Positions 42,043 to 51,259 are shown, counted from the stretch's first letter. The stretch: 64,000 bases of DNA from an uncultured Clostridia bacterium (GCA_947627205.1 CANQVE010000004.1:1-64000), one strand, 5' to 3'. Translations and numbers: made by a program. Notes: generated by a model not told the origin, from the sequence alone.

Positions 42043-42071
42043 AAAGGGGAAACCTTTTCGGTTTCCCCTTT
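42043..42071. terminator. Bidirectional terminator between SUKH-3 and exporter genes
   Basis: AAAGGGGAAACC (42043-42054) and GGTTTCCCCTTT (42060-42071) form a perfect 12-base stem with a 5-base loop, with T-rich or A-rich tails on both sides. It serves the convergent genes. Confidence 0.85.
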
Positions 42072-42075
42072 AGTT

Positions 42076-43809
42076 TTATATGTTGTACAGCATCGCATAA
42101 ACCCCGCCCTTTTCGAGCAGTTCTTCATGCGTTCCCTGTTCGCAGATACCGTTTTCGGTGAGAACAACTATCTTGTCTGCATTTCTTATAGTCGTAAGCC
42201 TGTGCGCTATGGTCAACACCGTTCTCCCCTCGGCAAGCCTTTCGAGCGACTGCTGAACGATATGTTCCGACTGGTTGTCGAGTGCGCTCGTTGCCTCGTC
42301 AAGAATAAGCAGAGGCGGATCTTTTAAAAACACCCTCGCTATGGACAGCCTTTGTTTCTGCCCGCCCGAAAGCCTTACTCCGCGTTCGCCGACATAAGTC
42401 TGATAGCCGTTCGGAGTTGACATTATAAATTCATGCGCGCCCGCCTTTTTTGCCGCCTCAATTATTTCTTCTTCCGTTGCATTTGGCCGTCCGTAGGCGA
42501 TGTTTTCAAATATCGTTCCCGAAAACAGATAAACATCCTGCTGAACTATTCCTATATTCCCGCGCAGGGTGTCAAGATCCATTTCCCTGACATCTATCCC
42601 GTCTATTTTCACGCTCCCCGCCGTCACATCATAAAACCGCGGGATAAGGTTGCAGATAGTTGTCTTGCCGCCGCCCGACGGACCTACAAGCGCAACCGAT
42701 TTTCCCGCCTTTATGTCAAGATTAAGGTGGCTTAGTATCGCCGTATCGGGATCGTCTTTGTATGAAAAGCTGACGTCCGAAAACGTTATGTTGCCCGTTA
42801 TCTTTTCGGGCTTTTTCGCATTTTCGGGATTTTTTATGTCGGGCTCTGCGTCCATGACCTCAAAAAATCTCTCTATGCCCGTCATTCCTCGCTGGAATTG
42901 CTCGGTAAATTCAACTATTCTTCTTATTGTCGCAAGAAGCGTAGTAACATACAGTAAGTACGCCATAAGATCCGCGGGCGTTATCTGTCCGTTCATCATA
43001 AACAGCCCGCCGCCCAGAATTACCGCAATGTACATAAGCCCGTCAAAGGCTCTTGTCGTAGCGTTGAAAGCTCCCATATAGCGGTAGTTCTCGCGCTTTA
43101 TGTCGAGCCATTCGCGGTTTCCGCGCTCAAACTTTTCTATCTCGCGCTGTTCTCCCGTAAAGGATTTTACAACCCTTATCCCGAGCAGGCTATCCTCGAC
43201 CTGTGCGTTGACTTCGCCTACCTGCTTTCTGTTTCTGGCAAATGTGGCGCGCATCTTGCGGTTGAATTTTCCGCATACTATCGCCATAATCGGCACTATT
43301 GCGAAAATGATAAGCGAGAGTGGAACATTTATCGTGCAGAGTATAGTAAACGAAACAACGATTTTAAGCCCCGCAATGAAAAATTCTTCGGGGCAGTGGT
43401 GAGCAAATTCCGTAACGTCAAACAGGTCGCTCGTTATCCTCGCCATAAGCTGACCTACTTTTGTTTCGGCAAAATAACCGAACGACAGCTTTTCAATATG
43501 CCTGAACAGAGCCGAGCGCATATCCGTTTCAATTTTCGCGCCCATGACATGACCGACGTTTGACATAAAATACTGCGCCGTAACGTCTATCACGCGAAGC
43601 ACGAGATAAACCGCCGCGACTTTTAGAATAAGCTCCACGGTGAGTTTTGTTATATCGTCGATACCTACCTGCGCTATATATCTCACGAGCATAGGAAGCA
43701 CTATCTCGCACAGCGTAGTAAGCGCCGCACAGAGAAGATCAAGCGCGAGAGTTTTCCAATACGGTTTAAAATACGGCATAAACCTTTTCATAAGCCGTGT
43801 TTGTTTCAT
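42076..43809 (-). CDS. ABC exporter, fused permease and ATPase (MsbA-like)
   Basis: The 577-residue half-transporter has six membrane segments in the first 310 residues and a C-terminal ATPase: Walker A GPSGGGKTT, Q-loop IVQQDVYLFSG, signature LSGGQKQR, Walker B LLILDEATSALD and the H-loop histidine in IAHRL. It would work as a homodimer or with a partner to export a lipid, peptide or drug. No substrate-linked gene is adjacent. Two in-frame ATGs lie 9 bases apart; I prefer 43809 because GTGAGGA is too close to 43818. Its last codons are duplicated at 41073. Confidence 0.92.
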   Translation of the reverse strand: MKQTRLMKRFMPYFKPYWKTLALDLLCAALTTLCEIVLPMLVRYIAQVGIDDITKLTVELILKVAAVYLVLRVIDVTAQYFMSNVGHVMGAKIETDMRSALFRHIEKLSFGYFAETKVGQLMARITSDLFDVTEFAHHCPEEFFIAGLKIVVSFTILCTINVPLSLIIFAIVPIMAIVCGKFNRKMRATFARNRKQVGEVNAQVEDSLLGIRVVKSFTGEQREIEKFERGNREWLDIKRENYRYMGAFNATTRAFDGLMYIAVILGGGLFMMNGQITPADLMAYLLYVTTLLATIRRIVEFTEQFQRGMTGIERFFEVMDAEPDIKNPENAKKPEKITGNITFSDVSFSYKDDPDTAILSHLNLDIKAGKSVALVGPSGGGKTTICNLIPRFYDVTAGSVKIDGIDVREMDLDTLRGNIGIVQQDVYLFSGTIFENIAYGRPNATEEEIIEAAKKAGAHEFIMSTPNGYQTYVGERGVRLSGGQKQRLSIARVFLKDPPLLILDEATSALDNQSEHIVQQSLERLAEGRTVLTIAHRLTTIRNADKIVVLTENGICEQGTHEELLEKGGVYAMLYNI

Positions 43810-43840
43810 AATAATCATTCCTCACATTTCATTAAATTTA

Positions 43841-43869
43841 ATTATAATACTATCTGAGCAAAAAGTCAA
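43841..43869 (-). promoter_or_regulatory. Promoter of the ABC exporter gene
   Basis: TTGACT (43869-43864) and TATAAT (43846-43841) on the minus strand are spaced by 17 bases, 32 bases ahead of the chosen start. Confidence 0.75.
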
Positions 43870-43871
43870 TA

Positions 43872-43981
43872 TAGAAGTAAGAGATAAGATGTAAGAGGTA
43901 AGAGTTTGAACCAAACACGGTTTGCCTGTTAGAAGTAAGAGGTAGGAATTAAAAACCAACCGTGGTTTGTCTGTTTCCCTG
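43872..43981. repeat. TAAGAGGT-type repeat cluster, copy 2
   Basis: Tandem taagag and gtaagaggt units (43875-43903, 43931-43947) surround two similar blocks (gaaccaaacacggtttg and aaccaaccgtggtttg). The 21 bases at 43921-43941 are identical, in inverse sense, to 54127-54147 in copy 3. It lies directly upstream of the ABC exporter promoter. Confidence 0.8.
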
Positions 43982-43991
43982 TTCTTATGCG

Positions 43992-44037
43992 GCATTTCGG
44001 GCAATGTGAAATTTTGTACAATTTCACCCGAAAATGC
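43992..44037. repeat. Long interrupted inverted repeat before the tubulin-like gene
   Basis: An inner perfect stem (GTGAAATT 44006-44013 with AATTTCAC 44020-44027) is enclosed by GCATTTCGGG (43992-44001) and CCGAAAATGC (44028-44037), which pair almost fully. It ends 2 bases before a -35 box, a position suited to an operator, though it could be a small mobile palindrome. Confidence 0.55.
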
Positions 44038-44039
44038 GG

Positions 44040-44068
44040 TTGACTGTAAGTGAAATTTGTGATACAAT
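44040..44068 (+). promoter_or_regulatory. Promoter of the tubulin-like gene
   Basis: TTGACT (44040-44045) and TACAAT (44063-44068) have a 17-base spacer. The leader of about 175 bases to the ATG at 44246 has no clear terminator. Confidence 0.6.
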
Positions 44069-44245
44069 AATAATGGTCAGATTTTTTCCTGCCTGCTTTG
44101 CTGTTTTGCTTTGATAGGCGCGAAACCCTTTCGCAAAGCCGTTTCACAGATTTTATCATACTTCTGAACGTACTTTTCGGAATGGTTTTTACACAAACTG
44201 ACGATTTATGAAATATAAACATTTCATGACATAAGAGGTGTTTTT

Positions 44246-46519
44246 ATGGATATTGAAAAACAAATGGACTGGCTGAAGCCCGACCGCATATTGAAGCTCT
44301 ATGACGGAGAAAAAAATATGCTCGGAATGACGAGGCTTTTTGTTGTCGGAGTTGGAAAGAACGGCACGGACTGTGTTCTTAGAGTAAAGGACATAGCCGA
44401 ACAGCGCTTTTCCGCAGACACCGACAGAATACGCTATTTCGCTTTCGGCTACAATTGCGACACGGACGGCGCGAAATATAACGGCTCGGTGCTTTCGGAA
44501 AGAGAACGTGTTTCGATCGTCCCCGAAGAAGCGATATACAAGTATCTCGAAGATCCCGAGCTTCTTTCGCCTTATGCGAAAGAGTGGTTCGATATGCGTC
44601 TTAAAAACTATTCTCCCGATCCTCCCGTTTACGGGCTTTGGAAGCGCCAGTGCGGAAGACTCGCGCTGTTCCATTATTTTGACGAGATAATATCAAAGCT
44701 CACCGAGGTCATAAACGATTTTTCCGTTTCGGACGCTCCGCTTGAAATTTTCGTAACGGGAAATATGGGCGATCCTATTCTTACGGGTACAATAATTGAC
44801 TTCGGATATATACTTAATGCAATGTTTTCGAGCGTCGGGGGTTATCCCGTAAAAGTAAACGCGCTTTTGTTCGCGGGAGATACCGCCCAGCTTTTCGACA
44901 CCGACGCCAGAAACCTCGCAAATTATTATGCCTATACGGTCATGACCAAGAACGATATACAAAAGTTCCAGTCTAAAAAACCCTCTTTTTCACAGAAATA
45001 CACTTCGAGCTTTGAGATAAAGTCCGACAAGCCCGCATATAACGCCTGCTTCATAACAGACGCGAAAAATACCTATGAAGAAACGCTCAACAAGGCAGCG
45101 GAAAAAATAATCTCCGCGGGAGAGTTCATCTATAAAAAAGATGACGACGCCGACAGAGCAATGTCGCTGAATCTTCTCGGAAACAGCTCCGACCATTCTT
45201 TCACCTGCCTTGCATATGACATTTCGGGCGTGGAAATTCCGCTTGGAGAGATCGTTTCTTATCTTTCCACAAGGATCTTCTTAAAACTTTGCGACAAATT
45301 GAGAACACAGTCTGTCGGAGATCTCCAGCTTTCTATCTATGCGAACAAGGTCTCTCCCGATCCGTCATATCTGGCTTCAAAAGTAGGAGCTGTGCCAAGG
45401 CTCGAGTTCAACGAAACGCTCAATCCTTTATTTACAATGAGCAGTCTCAAAAAGGGCGGAGAAGCCTCAAAGAAGTATGTTACCGAGCGGATCGACGAGA
45501 TAGCAAAGCTCACCGAAAAAGGCGCTCAGATGTCTGTAGAAGAGATATGCTCGGAGATAGAAAATGCCTGCATAAGCGCAATGAGCGACTTTGAAAAAGG
45601 TCCGTTCTGCGCAGATGAGATAATGAGAAAATGTCTGAAAAACCTTGACGGCGAAATTAAAAAGGCAAGGGAAACAAAAGAGGACAGCGAGGAAACCGTT
45701 GTCCGCAGAGAAAAAATGCTCGCGTCGGATTATCGCAAGCTGAAAACAACGCCCTCTTTTATGGCAGGAACGGCAAAGAGATACTATGTCCAGACGCTTA
45801 TGGACTATGCCGAATGCCTAAAGGCGCATAAGATAATAGACACAATGCTCGGTTTCTATACGGCTATTCGCAGCAGGCTGACGGCTTTCAGAGAGGAAAA
45901 GATGAAACCCGTTACGGAATTTTTCGGCGCAGAGCCCGAGGTATTCCTCGAAAAGCTCAAGACCGATCCGCACGAAAGCTGTGTCTGCGACGCGTTTGAC
46001 ATAAGCTCGCCCGAGATGAAAGCAAAGCTCGATAAGCTCGTGGACGAAATTCCCGAAACGACGAAAAACGTTGCGTTCAAAAAGACGCGTCTTGAGGCGG
46101 CGGACGATCCGAGAGCGCTTCCGCGCGAGATAGTGAACCTTGCGGCAAAATGCTTCGGAAGATTTTTGCTTATGGGCTTCAATGATTTCTGCGAGTTTTT
46201 CGGTTCAGACAGGTCGCTTATGAATGCTATACAGTATTGTTTTGATTCTGTCAAAATAACTACCCCCGCAAAAGGCGAAACACTGACGCGCGCAATATGC
46301 CCCCAGAATGTAAGGCAGGGCGATATTGCGCCCATAAAGGCTTCGCATAAGGGCGCAAATTATATCTGGAACGGCTCGCCCATGTTCAACGCCGTTTTTG
46401 TCGTACAGACAAAAAGCGGAGTAAAGCTCGAAGAGTTCAAAGATTATAACCAGTGGGAAAATATGCGCTATGCGTTTGTAAATGACGGACTTAAAAAACA
46501 AGGTATCAAAATTTTCTGA
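44246..46519 (+). CDS. Large cytoplasmic protein, probably tubulin-like
   Basis: The N-terminus of this 757-residue protein resembles the nucleotide-binding half of bacterial tubulin-like (Tubulin_2) proteins: TRLFVVGVGKNGTDCVLRV near 29-47 in place of the GxGxxG loop, and FVTGNMGDPILTGTIIDFG near 170 where tubulins carry GGGTGTG. The second loop is changed, so GTP binding is uncertain. Residues 380-640 are helical and charged, probably coiled coil. There is no membrane segment or signal. AAGAGGTG lies before the ATG. The transglutaminase gene starts 17 bases on, so they are co-transcribed. I give the tubulin call as an inference from pattern only. Confidence 0.5.
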   Translation: MDIEKQMDWLKPDRILKLYDGEKNMLGMTRLFVVGVGKNGTDCVLRVKDIAEQRFSADTDRIRYFAFGYNCDTDGAKYNGSVLSERERVSIVPEEAIYKYLEDPELLSPYAKEWFDMRLKNYSPDPPVYGLWKRQCGRLALFHYFDEIISKLTEVINDFSVSDAPLEIFVTGNMGDPILTGTIIDFGYILNAMFSSVGGYPVKVNALLFAGDTAQLFDTDARNLANYYAYTVMTKNDIQKFQSKKPSFSQKYTSSFEIKSDKPAYNACFITDAKNTYEETLNKAAEKIISAGEFIYKKDDDADRAMSLNLLGNSSDHSFTCLAYDISGVEIPLGEIVSYLSTRIFLKLCDKLRTQSVGDLQLSIYANKVSPDPSYLASKVGAVPRLEFNETLNPLFTMSSLKKGGEASKKYVTERIDEIAKLTEKGAQMSVEEICSEIENACISAMSDFEKGPFCADEIMRKCLKNLDGEIKKARETKEDSEETVVRREKMLASDYRKLKTTPSFMAGTAKRYYVQTLMDYAECLKAHKIIDTMLGFYTAIRSRLTAFREEKMKPVTEFFGAEPEVFLEKLKTDPHESCVCDAFDISSPEMKAKLDKLVDEIPETTKNVAFKKTRLEAADDPRALPREIVNLAAKCFGRFLLMGFNDFCEFFGSDRSLMNAIQYCFDSVKITTPAKGETLTRAICPQNVRQGDIAPIKASHKGANYIWNGSPMFNAVFVVQTKSGVKLEEFKDYNQWENMRYAFVNDGLKKQGIKIF

Positions 46520-46536
46520 GGTAAATTTCAAACTAA

Positions 46537-49191
46537 ATGTCTAAAAATAAAAGAACTGATTTTATTCTTGTATTCGACAGGTATTTTTCAAAAAAGCCGA
46601 ATGCTTTCATATCCGCACTGATAAGAGCATTGTATTGCTTGGCAGAAGCGCTTTGCATGTTATTTTGCCTGCTCGGTATTTACCATATCCCCGCAAACCC
46701 GTTTATCGTCGTAATTTTGTGCACTTTCTTTACGGCGGGCTTTTGCGTTTTGTTCAGCTTTGTTAAAAAGCGGATAGCTATTCCGTGTATGGCGGGGTTT
46801 GGGCTTATGGCAGTCTATTTTTTCCGTGAGCCTATGTGGGAAAAGTTTACATATTTTATAGACGCAGTGTTCAGGGCTATGGACGGTGCTGTTTTCGGTA
46901 TGAAGCGATATATGTGGCACCCGAAACTGACAGTAAACAACGAAGAGGAAATATTGTTTACTCTCGTGTGCGTTATATGCATTTTGTCACTTATCTGCGC
47001 GGCGTCCATGTTTAAAAAGCCGAACGGAATTGCTCCGCTCACGGCTTTTGTCGTGCTGTTTGTGCCGATGCTTGCCGCGCAGAAGCTGAGCTTTAATTTC
47101 TGGCTAGTGCCGACCGTGGCGCTCATTGTCGGCGGTTTTGCCGCATCAAAAGCGTTTTCGAGCGGGATAATAACGCGCGGAGGAGTTTACGACGGCTGTA
47201 AAAAAGCGCTGAAACATGAAGAACGTTCTTTCGGAAGCAGTCTGAAAAATGTTCCGCGTGTAAAAGCGACAGAACTTCGCACTGTGCATTATTCAAAATA
47301 TTTTTCCGCTTCGATATGCGCGGCGGCGATATTTACGGCTGCGGGAATATTAGGCTCGGCAATTATGAACGGTAAACAAGGTATAGATTTCAACCCTGTT
47401 ATTGATTTTTTCATGCAGTTTTCCGTCCCCGTCTATGACAACGAAGACGACGACGGCGAGCTTTTCGGTTCGAGCTATTTTTCCGACAGGCTTGATAATA
47501 CGCTCGGCATAACCGCTCCGAGCAGGAACAAACGCGAGGTCCTCAAAGTCTCGAACACGGGAAATAAGATCTATCTTCACGGCGACATAGGAATTGTATT
47601 CGACGGACAGAAATGGACGTCTCCTGTCTATTCCGACCAAAAGGATCTGCCGAAGTCATACCGCCCGTTTGAAGCACGGACGTTGGATATTTATGAATTA
47701 AATTCAGCGCAACCTAAAAGGCGAGGTTTCATAAGCGAAAATATAGTGGAGCTGGAATATCTCGTACAGACCAATGTTGCGCTTGCGCCGACGTATGCCG
47801 CTTATTATACTGATTTTTACGATTCGGGCGTGTATGATATTTACGGTGATTTTGTCCTGAGAAGCAAAGAACCCGAAAAAAGTGTAAGCTATATCGCCGG
47901 CGAATATTTTCTGAATTATACGGGAGAAAGCAGGTCACTTAAAGAAAACAATATGAAGAAAATTTTGGACGCCTTTAATAATCTTCATAATCCTAATAAC
48001 CCCTATAATACTTTTTCTTACATTTTTGATACATATAGCGGAGAATCCGGCTGTTATGAACAATATCTTGATTATGTAAACAAAACCTATCTTGACGTCC
48101 CGAAAAATATGGAGAAAGATATAGACACATTTCTTAGAGACAATAAATTATATGTACCAAATCTGAAGAACCGTGAATTAAGCGACCAGTATAAAGAGTG
48201 CCTCGATATAACCGACTACCTGAAAAATAATTTTAAGTATTCTCTCGAGACAAACAACGGCTATACAAATCCTGTTATGACTTTTCTTAACAGGACAAAG
48301 AGCGGACACTGCGCGCTTTTTGCGACCGCAATGACGCTTATGGTGCGCGAGATGGGACTTCCCGCAAGATACTGTACGGGATTTATAGTTCCGCATACCT
48401 ACGCAGGCAATGACGTCACGCTTTACAGCAGTGATCTTCATGCATGGTGCGAGGTCTATTTTGAAGAAATAGGCTGGGTGTTGTTTGATCCGACGAGCCT
48501 TTCAGTAGGCGGAAGCAACGAAAGTTCTTCATCTGTTGACAGCGAAAGCTCCGACACAGAAAGCTCCGATGAGGAAAGCAAAGAAGAAAGCGACATCGAA
48601 ACTTCCGATGAAAGCGAGATATCCGACAGAGAAGAAAGCGACGCTGAAACTTCTGATTCGGAAGATATCAGCGACAGCACAGACATCACCGACAGCGACG
48701 CTTTGTCCTCGGATATAACAGGAAAAGATGACGACAGCGTAAATATTCTCCCGTTTGTGCTTGCATTGCTTTTAGCGGTAATTGTCGCGGTGCTTGTTGC
48801 AGTATGCGTTTATATGTACCGAAAACTTGACAGACAGGCGAAAGAGACGCTCGACAGAGCAGGCAATTTCGGCGACTGTGAACAGCTCTATGCTCAGATT
48901 TTGGAGATATTAAAGCTGTGCGGATATACCCAGCGTACAGGCGAACAGCCCGACAGCTTCTTCGCCCGCGTTGATAGGCACTTTAGAACAAAACTTTCAA
49001 AGCATAGCCGAACGCTTTTAAAGGTCGCGTTTGCAAAAGGCAAATTCAGCGGCAGTGAGCTTTCCGAAACCGCCGCCCTGCTCAAAGACCTTTTCACCGC
49101 CGCAGAACAACAGCTTTTGATCTATGGGCGCATAAAACTCCGCAGGATAGTAATAGGCAATAATAATCATTCCGAGAATAAACAAAAGTAA
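46537..49191 (+). CDS. Membrane transglutaminase-like protein
   Basis: The 884-residue protein has six or so membrane segments in its first 290 residues. An external region follows with a transglutaminase-like core holding the catalytic triad Cys 592 (RTKSGHCALFAT), His 635 (SSDLHAWCEVYF) and Asp 651 (WVLFDPTS). A Ser/Glu/Asp-only linker (about 662-735) leads to one more membrane segment near 745-770 and a C-terminal cytoplasmic DUF4129-like region. This is the TgpA-like plan seen in many bacteria, with suggested roles in envelope peptide processing. TGAGGT lies about 12 bases before the ATG. The acidic linker is unusually long and repetitive. Confidence 0.85.
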   Translation: MSKNKRTDFILVFDRYFSKKPNAFISALIRALYCLAEALCMLFCLLGIYHIPANPFIVVILCTFFTAGFCVLFSFVKKRIAIPCMAGFGLMAVYFFREPMWEKFTYFIDAVFRAMDGAVFGMKRYMWHPKLTVNNEEEILFTLVCVICILSLICAASMFKKPNGIAPLTAFVVLFVPMLAAQKLSFNFWLVPTVALIVGGFAASKAFSSGIITRGGVYDGCKKALKHEERSFGSSLKNVPRVKATELRTVHYSKYFSASICAAAIFTAAGILGSAIMNGKQGIDFNPVIDFFMQFSVPVYDNEDDDGELFGSSYFSDRLDNTLGITAPSRNKREVLKVSNTGNKIYLHGDIGIVFDGQKWTSPVYSDQKDLPKSYRPFEARTLDIYELNSAQPKRRGFISENIVELEYLVQTNVALAPTYAAYYTDFYDSGVYDIYGDFVLRSKEPEKSVSYIAGEYFLNYTGESRSLKENNMKKILDAFNNLHNPNNPYNTFSYIFDTYSGESGCYEQYLDYVNKTYLDVPKNMEKDIDTFLRDNKLYVPNLKNRELSDQYKECLDITDYLKNNFKYSLETNNGYTNPVMTFLNRTKSGHCALFATAMTLMVREMGLPARYCTGFIVPHTYAGNDVTLYSSDLHAWCEVYFEEIGWVLFDPTSLSVGGSNESSSSVDSESSDTESSDEESKEESDIETSDESEISDREESDAETSDSEDISDSTDITDSDALSSDITGKDDDSVNILPFVLALLLAVIVAVLVAVCVYMYRKLDRQAKETLDRAGNFGDCEQLYAQILEILKLCGYTQRTGEQPDSFFARVDRHFRTKLSKHSRTLLKVAFAKGKFSGSELSETAALLKDLFTAAEQQLLIYGRIKLRRIVIGNNNHSENKQK

Positions 49192-49245
49192 AAATTGCCG
49201 ACAAAATAAGCTGATTTAATTTTGTACACTTTTTTTAAAAAAGTG

Positions 49246-49274
49246 TTGATTTTCGGACACAACGGTGTTATAAT
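49246..49274 (+). promoter_or_regulatory. Promoter of the DHH phosphoesterase gene
   Basis: TTGATT (49246-49251) and perfect TATAAT (49269-49274) have a 17-base spacer. The leader of about 95 bases has no obvious structure. Confidence 0.7.
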
Positions 49275-49369
49275 TTAAATGAGGGAATGTGATAAAAAAT
49301 CACGTTTCCAAACGGTAAACCGACTAGCAAAAAAGAGTGTGAAATTTTACATAGAAAGAGGCTGTTGTT

Positions 49370-50296
49370 ATGAGACTGATAACTCGTTCTGATTTCGACG
49401 GACTTGCCTGCGGAGCGTTGCTGCTAAGCGCGGGAATTGTTGATAGCTGGACTTTTGCTCACCCAAAGGATATTCAGGACGGACTTGTTCCCGTTACCGA
49501 AAACGACTGTCTTGCAAATGTTCCTTTTGTAGAGGGCTGCGGACTTTGGTTCGACCACCATTCGAGCGAAGAAGAGCGTATCCGCTATAAGGGCAAATAC
49601 AAAGGCGAGAGCCGTATAACTCCGAGCTGTGCGCGTATTATTTACGAGTATTACGGCGGAAAGGAGCGCTTTCCGAATTTTGACGACCTTATGGAAGCCG
49701 TAGATAAGGTAGACAGCGGAAACCTTACCAGAGATGAGATATTAGATCCGCACGGCTGGATCCTTGTGGGCTTTCTTATGGATCCGAGAACAGGTCTGGG
49801 ACGTTTCAGAAACTTTACGATAAGCAACTATCAGCTTATGGAAAAGCTCCTGAAATGCTGTTCGTATATGACGACCGAGGAAATTCTTGCAATGCCAGAT
49901 ATACAGGAGAGAATAAAGCTCTATAACGAGCAGACAGAGCTTTTTAAAGAAATGGTATACGCGCATACGAGGATAGAGGGCGACGTTATAATAAGCGATC
50001 TTCGCGGAGTAGATCCTATCTACACGGGAAACCGTTTTCTCATCTATTCGCTCTATCCCGACCAGAACATAAGCTGCTGGATAGTGGACGGAAAGGGCGG
50101 AAAGGGCTGTTCGTGCGCGGTGGGATATTCGATATTGACGAGAACTTCTCATGTAAACGTAGGACGTCTTATGCTCAAATACGGCGGAGGCGGACATATG
50201 GCAGTCGGAACTTGCCAGTTTACGGACGAAGAAGCCCCGACAAAAGTCCCCGAGCTTTTAAACGAGCTTGTCAATTACGATAAGCTGTATAAGTAA
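49370..50296 (+). CDS. DHH family phosphoesterase
   Basis: The 308-residue protein has the DHH motifs RSDFDGLACGALL and LWFDHHSSEEE, which bind the metal pair, and a C-terminal DHHA1 domain with the glycine motif KYGGGGHMAVGTCQF. Members include nanoRNases, cyclic-di-AMP phosphodiesterases and exopolyphosphatases. There is no PAS or membrane region, so it is not GdpP. It is monocistronic, between its own promoter and terminator. The exact substrate is unknown. Confidence 0.85.
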   Translation: MRLITRSDFDGLACGALLLSAGIVDSWTFAHPKDIQDGLVPVTENDCLANVPFVEGCGLWFDHHSSEEERIRYKGKYKGESRITPSCARIIYEYYGGKERFPNFDDLMEAVDKVDSGNLTRDEILDPHGWILVGFLMDPRTGLGRFRNFTISNYQLMEKLLKCCSYMTTEEILAMPDIQERIKLYNEQTELFKEMVYAHTRIEGDVIISDLRGVDPIYTGNRFLIYSLYPDQNISCWIVDGKGGKGCSCAVGYSILTRTSHVNVGRLMLKYGGGGHMAVGTCQFTDEEAPTKVPELLNELVNYDKLYK

Positions 50297-50309
50297 AATT
50301 CAGAACAAC

Positions 50310-50336
50310 AAAGAGCCGCAGGTCTTGCGGCTCTTT
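50310..50336 (+). terminator. Terminator of the DHH phosphoesterase gene
   Basis: AAAGAGCCGCA (50310-50320) and TGCGGCTCTTT (50326-50336) make a perfect 11-base stem with a 5-base loop, followed by a short T-containing tail. Confidence 0.85.
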
Positions 50337-50401
50337 ATATCTTGTCAGAATACTCTTTTGCTTAACCTCGCTCGTCCGCCTTTTGCTTTCAATTTTCGCC
50401 A

Positions 50402-51181
50402 TTATCTCTGCCCGCGGAGTCTCAAAATTGACATATTCTCAATTATTTCAGCAATCTTTTTCAATTGTTCTTCGGATACAGGGGTTTTTAAACAAAAATG
50501 TTGTAAATTTGCCAAAAGTAATTTTAAGGTTCCCGTCAATTCGACATCATCGACAATTACAGGTAAAACATACGCTTTTTGGGATAGTGCAAAAGACAGT
50601 TCTTTTTCAACAAACCGAGAGTTTAAAGAACTCGCAGAGATAACAGCAACAACACACCCGCGCTTTAAGGCGTCTTCTAATGCGTCAGATACGGAAGTCG
50701 CCCAATCGTCTCCAGGTTTAAGTGACTCCGGAGCATAAAACACCTTAAAATCATGTTTTAAGCATTCGTCATATATAGCTTTGACAATGCGTCTATCTTT
50801 GGTTGAACCTGATATAAAGACACTCATACTTTTTGATAATCTTTCTAAAGTCGGAAGAATGTTTTCCGGTTTATCCAGAGAAACAGAGACAATTTTTTTG
50901 GGAGCTTTCGATTTGATATATTCAACTTCTGTTCGTACCCAGTTAGATTCTCTTGCATTTTTGCTGTCAACAAGAAGAAACCATTCTCTCGCATCAATTT
51001 CCCTTTTTATCAGATCCAAAATCTCGTCATTATCAGAAAGACATCTCAGATAAAAACAGATAGGTTCAAGCCCGTTGTCTTCAAGAATATTCCTGATTTT
51101 ACGTATTTCGTGCAAGTCTTTATGTGCATGAGAAACAAAAACATACCCGCCCTCGGATTCGGCATTTGTAATGTCTGACAT
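50402..51181 (-). CDS. Protein made of two tandem TIR domains
   Basis: The first TIR domain (about 12-120) in this 259-residue protein runs from GYVFVSHAHKDLHEI through SNWVRTEVEY, with Trp 81 and the expected catalytic Glu 85. The second (about 128-235) has KPGDDWATSVSDAL, a BB-loop-like box, and SRFVEKELSFAL with Glu 194. Bacterial TIR domains often cleave NAD+ or make cyclic ADP-ribose variants in antiphage defence; others act as scaffolds. No effector domain or partner gene is next to it, so its role is open. AAGGAGAAG sits 6 bases before ATG 51181. Upstream GTG and TTG frames lie over the promoter. Confidence 0.85.
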   Translation of the reverse strand: MSDITNAESEGGYVFVSHAHKDLHEIRKIRNILEDNGLEPICFYLRCLSDNDEILDLIKREIDAREWFLLVDSKNARESNWVRTEVEYIKSKAPKKIVSVSLDKPENILPTLERLSKSMSVFISGSTKDRRIVKAIYDECLKHDFKVFYAPESLKPGDDWATSVSDALEDALKRGCVVAVISASSLNSRFVEKELSFALSQKAYVLPVIVDDVELTGTLKLLLANLQHFCLKTPVSEEQLKKIAEIIENMSILRLRGQR

Positions 51182-51230
51182 ATAAACTTCTCCTTGCTGT
51201 GAAAATATTGGATGTATAAGATCCATATTA

Positions 51231-51259
51231 ATTATAGCAGACTTTTGTCGAAATGTCAA
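51231..51259 (-). promoter_or_regulatory. Consensus promoter of the double-TIR gene
   Basis: TTGACA (51259-51254) and TATAAT (51236-51231) on the minus strand are perfect with a 17-base spacer, about 50 bases before the start. Confidence 0.8.

Noticed and set aside
42076..43809. Exporter as part of the SUKH-3 accessory block
   Set aside because: It is an ordinary full-length half-transporter convergent with the SUKH-3 gene and separated by a terminator; only its 3' end is duplicated.
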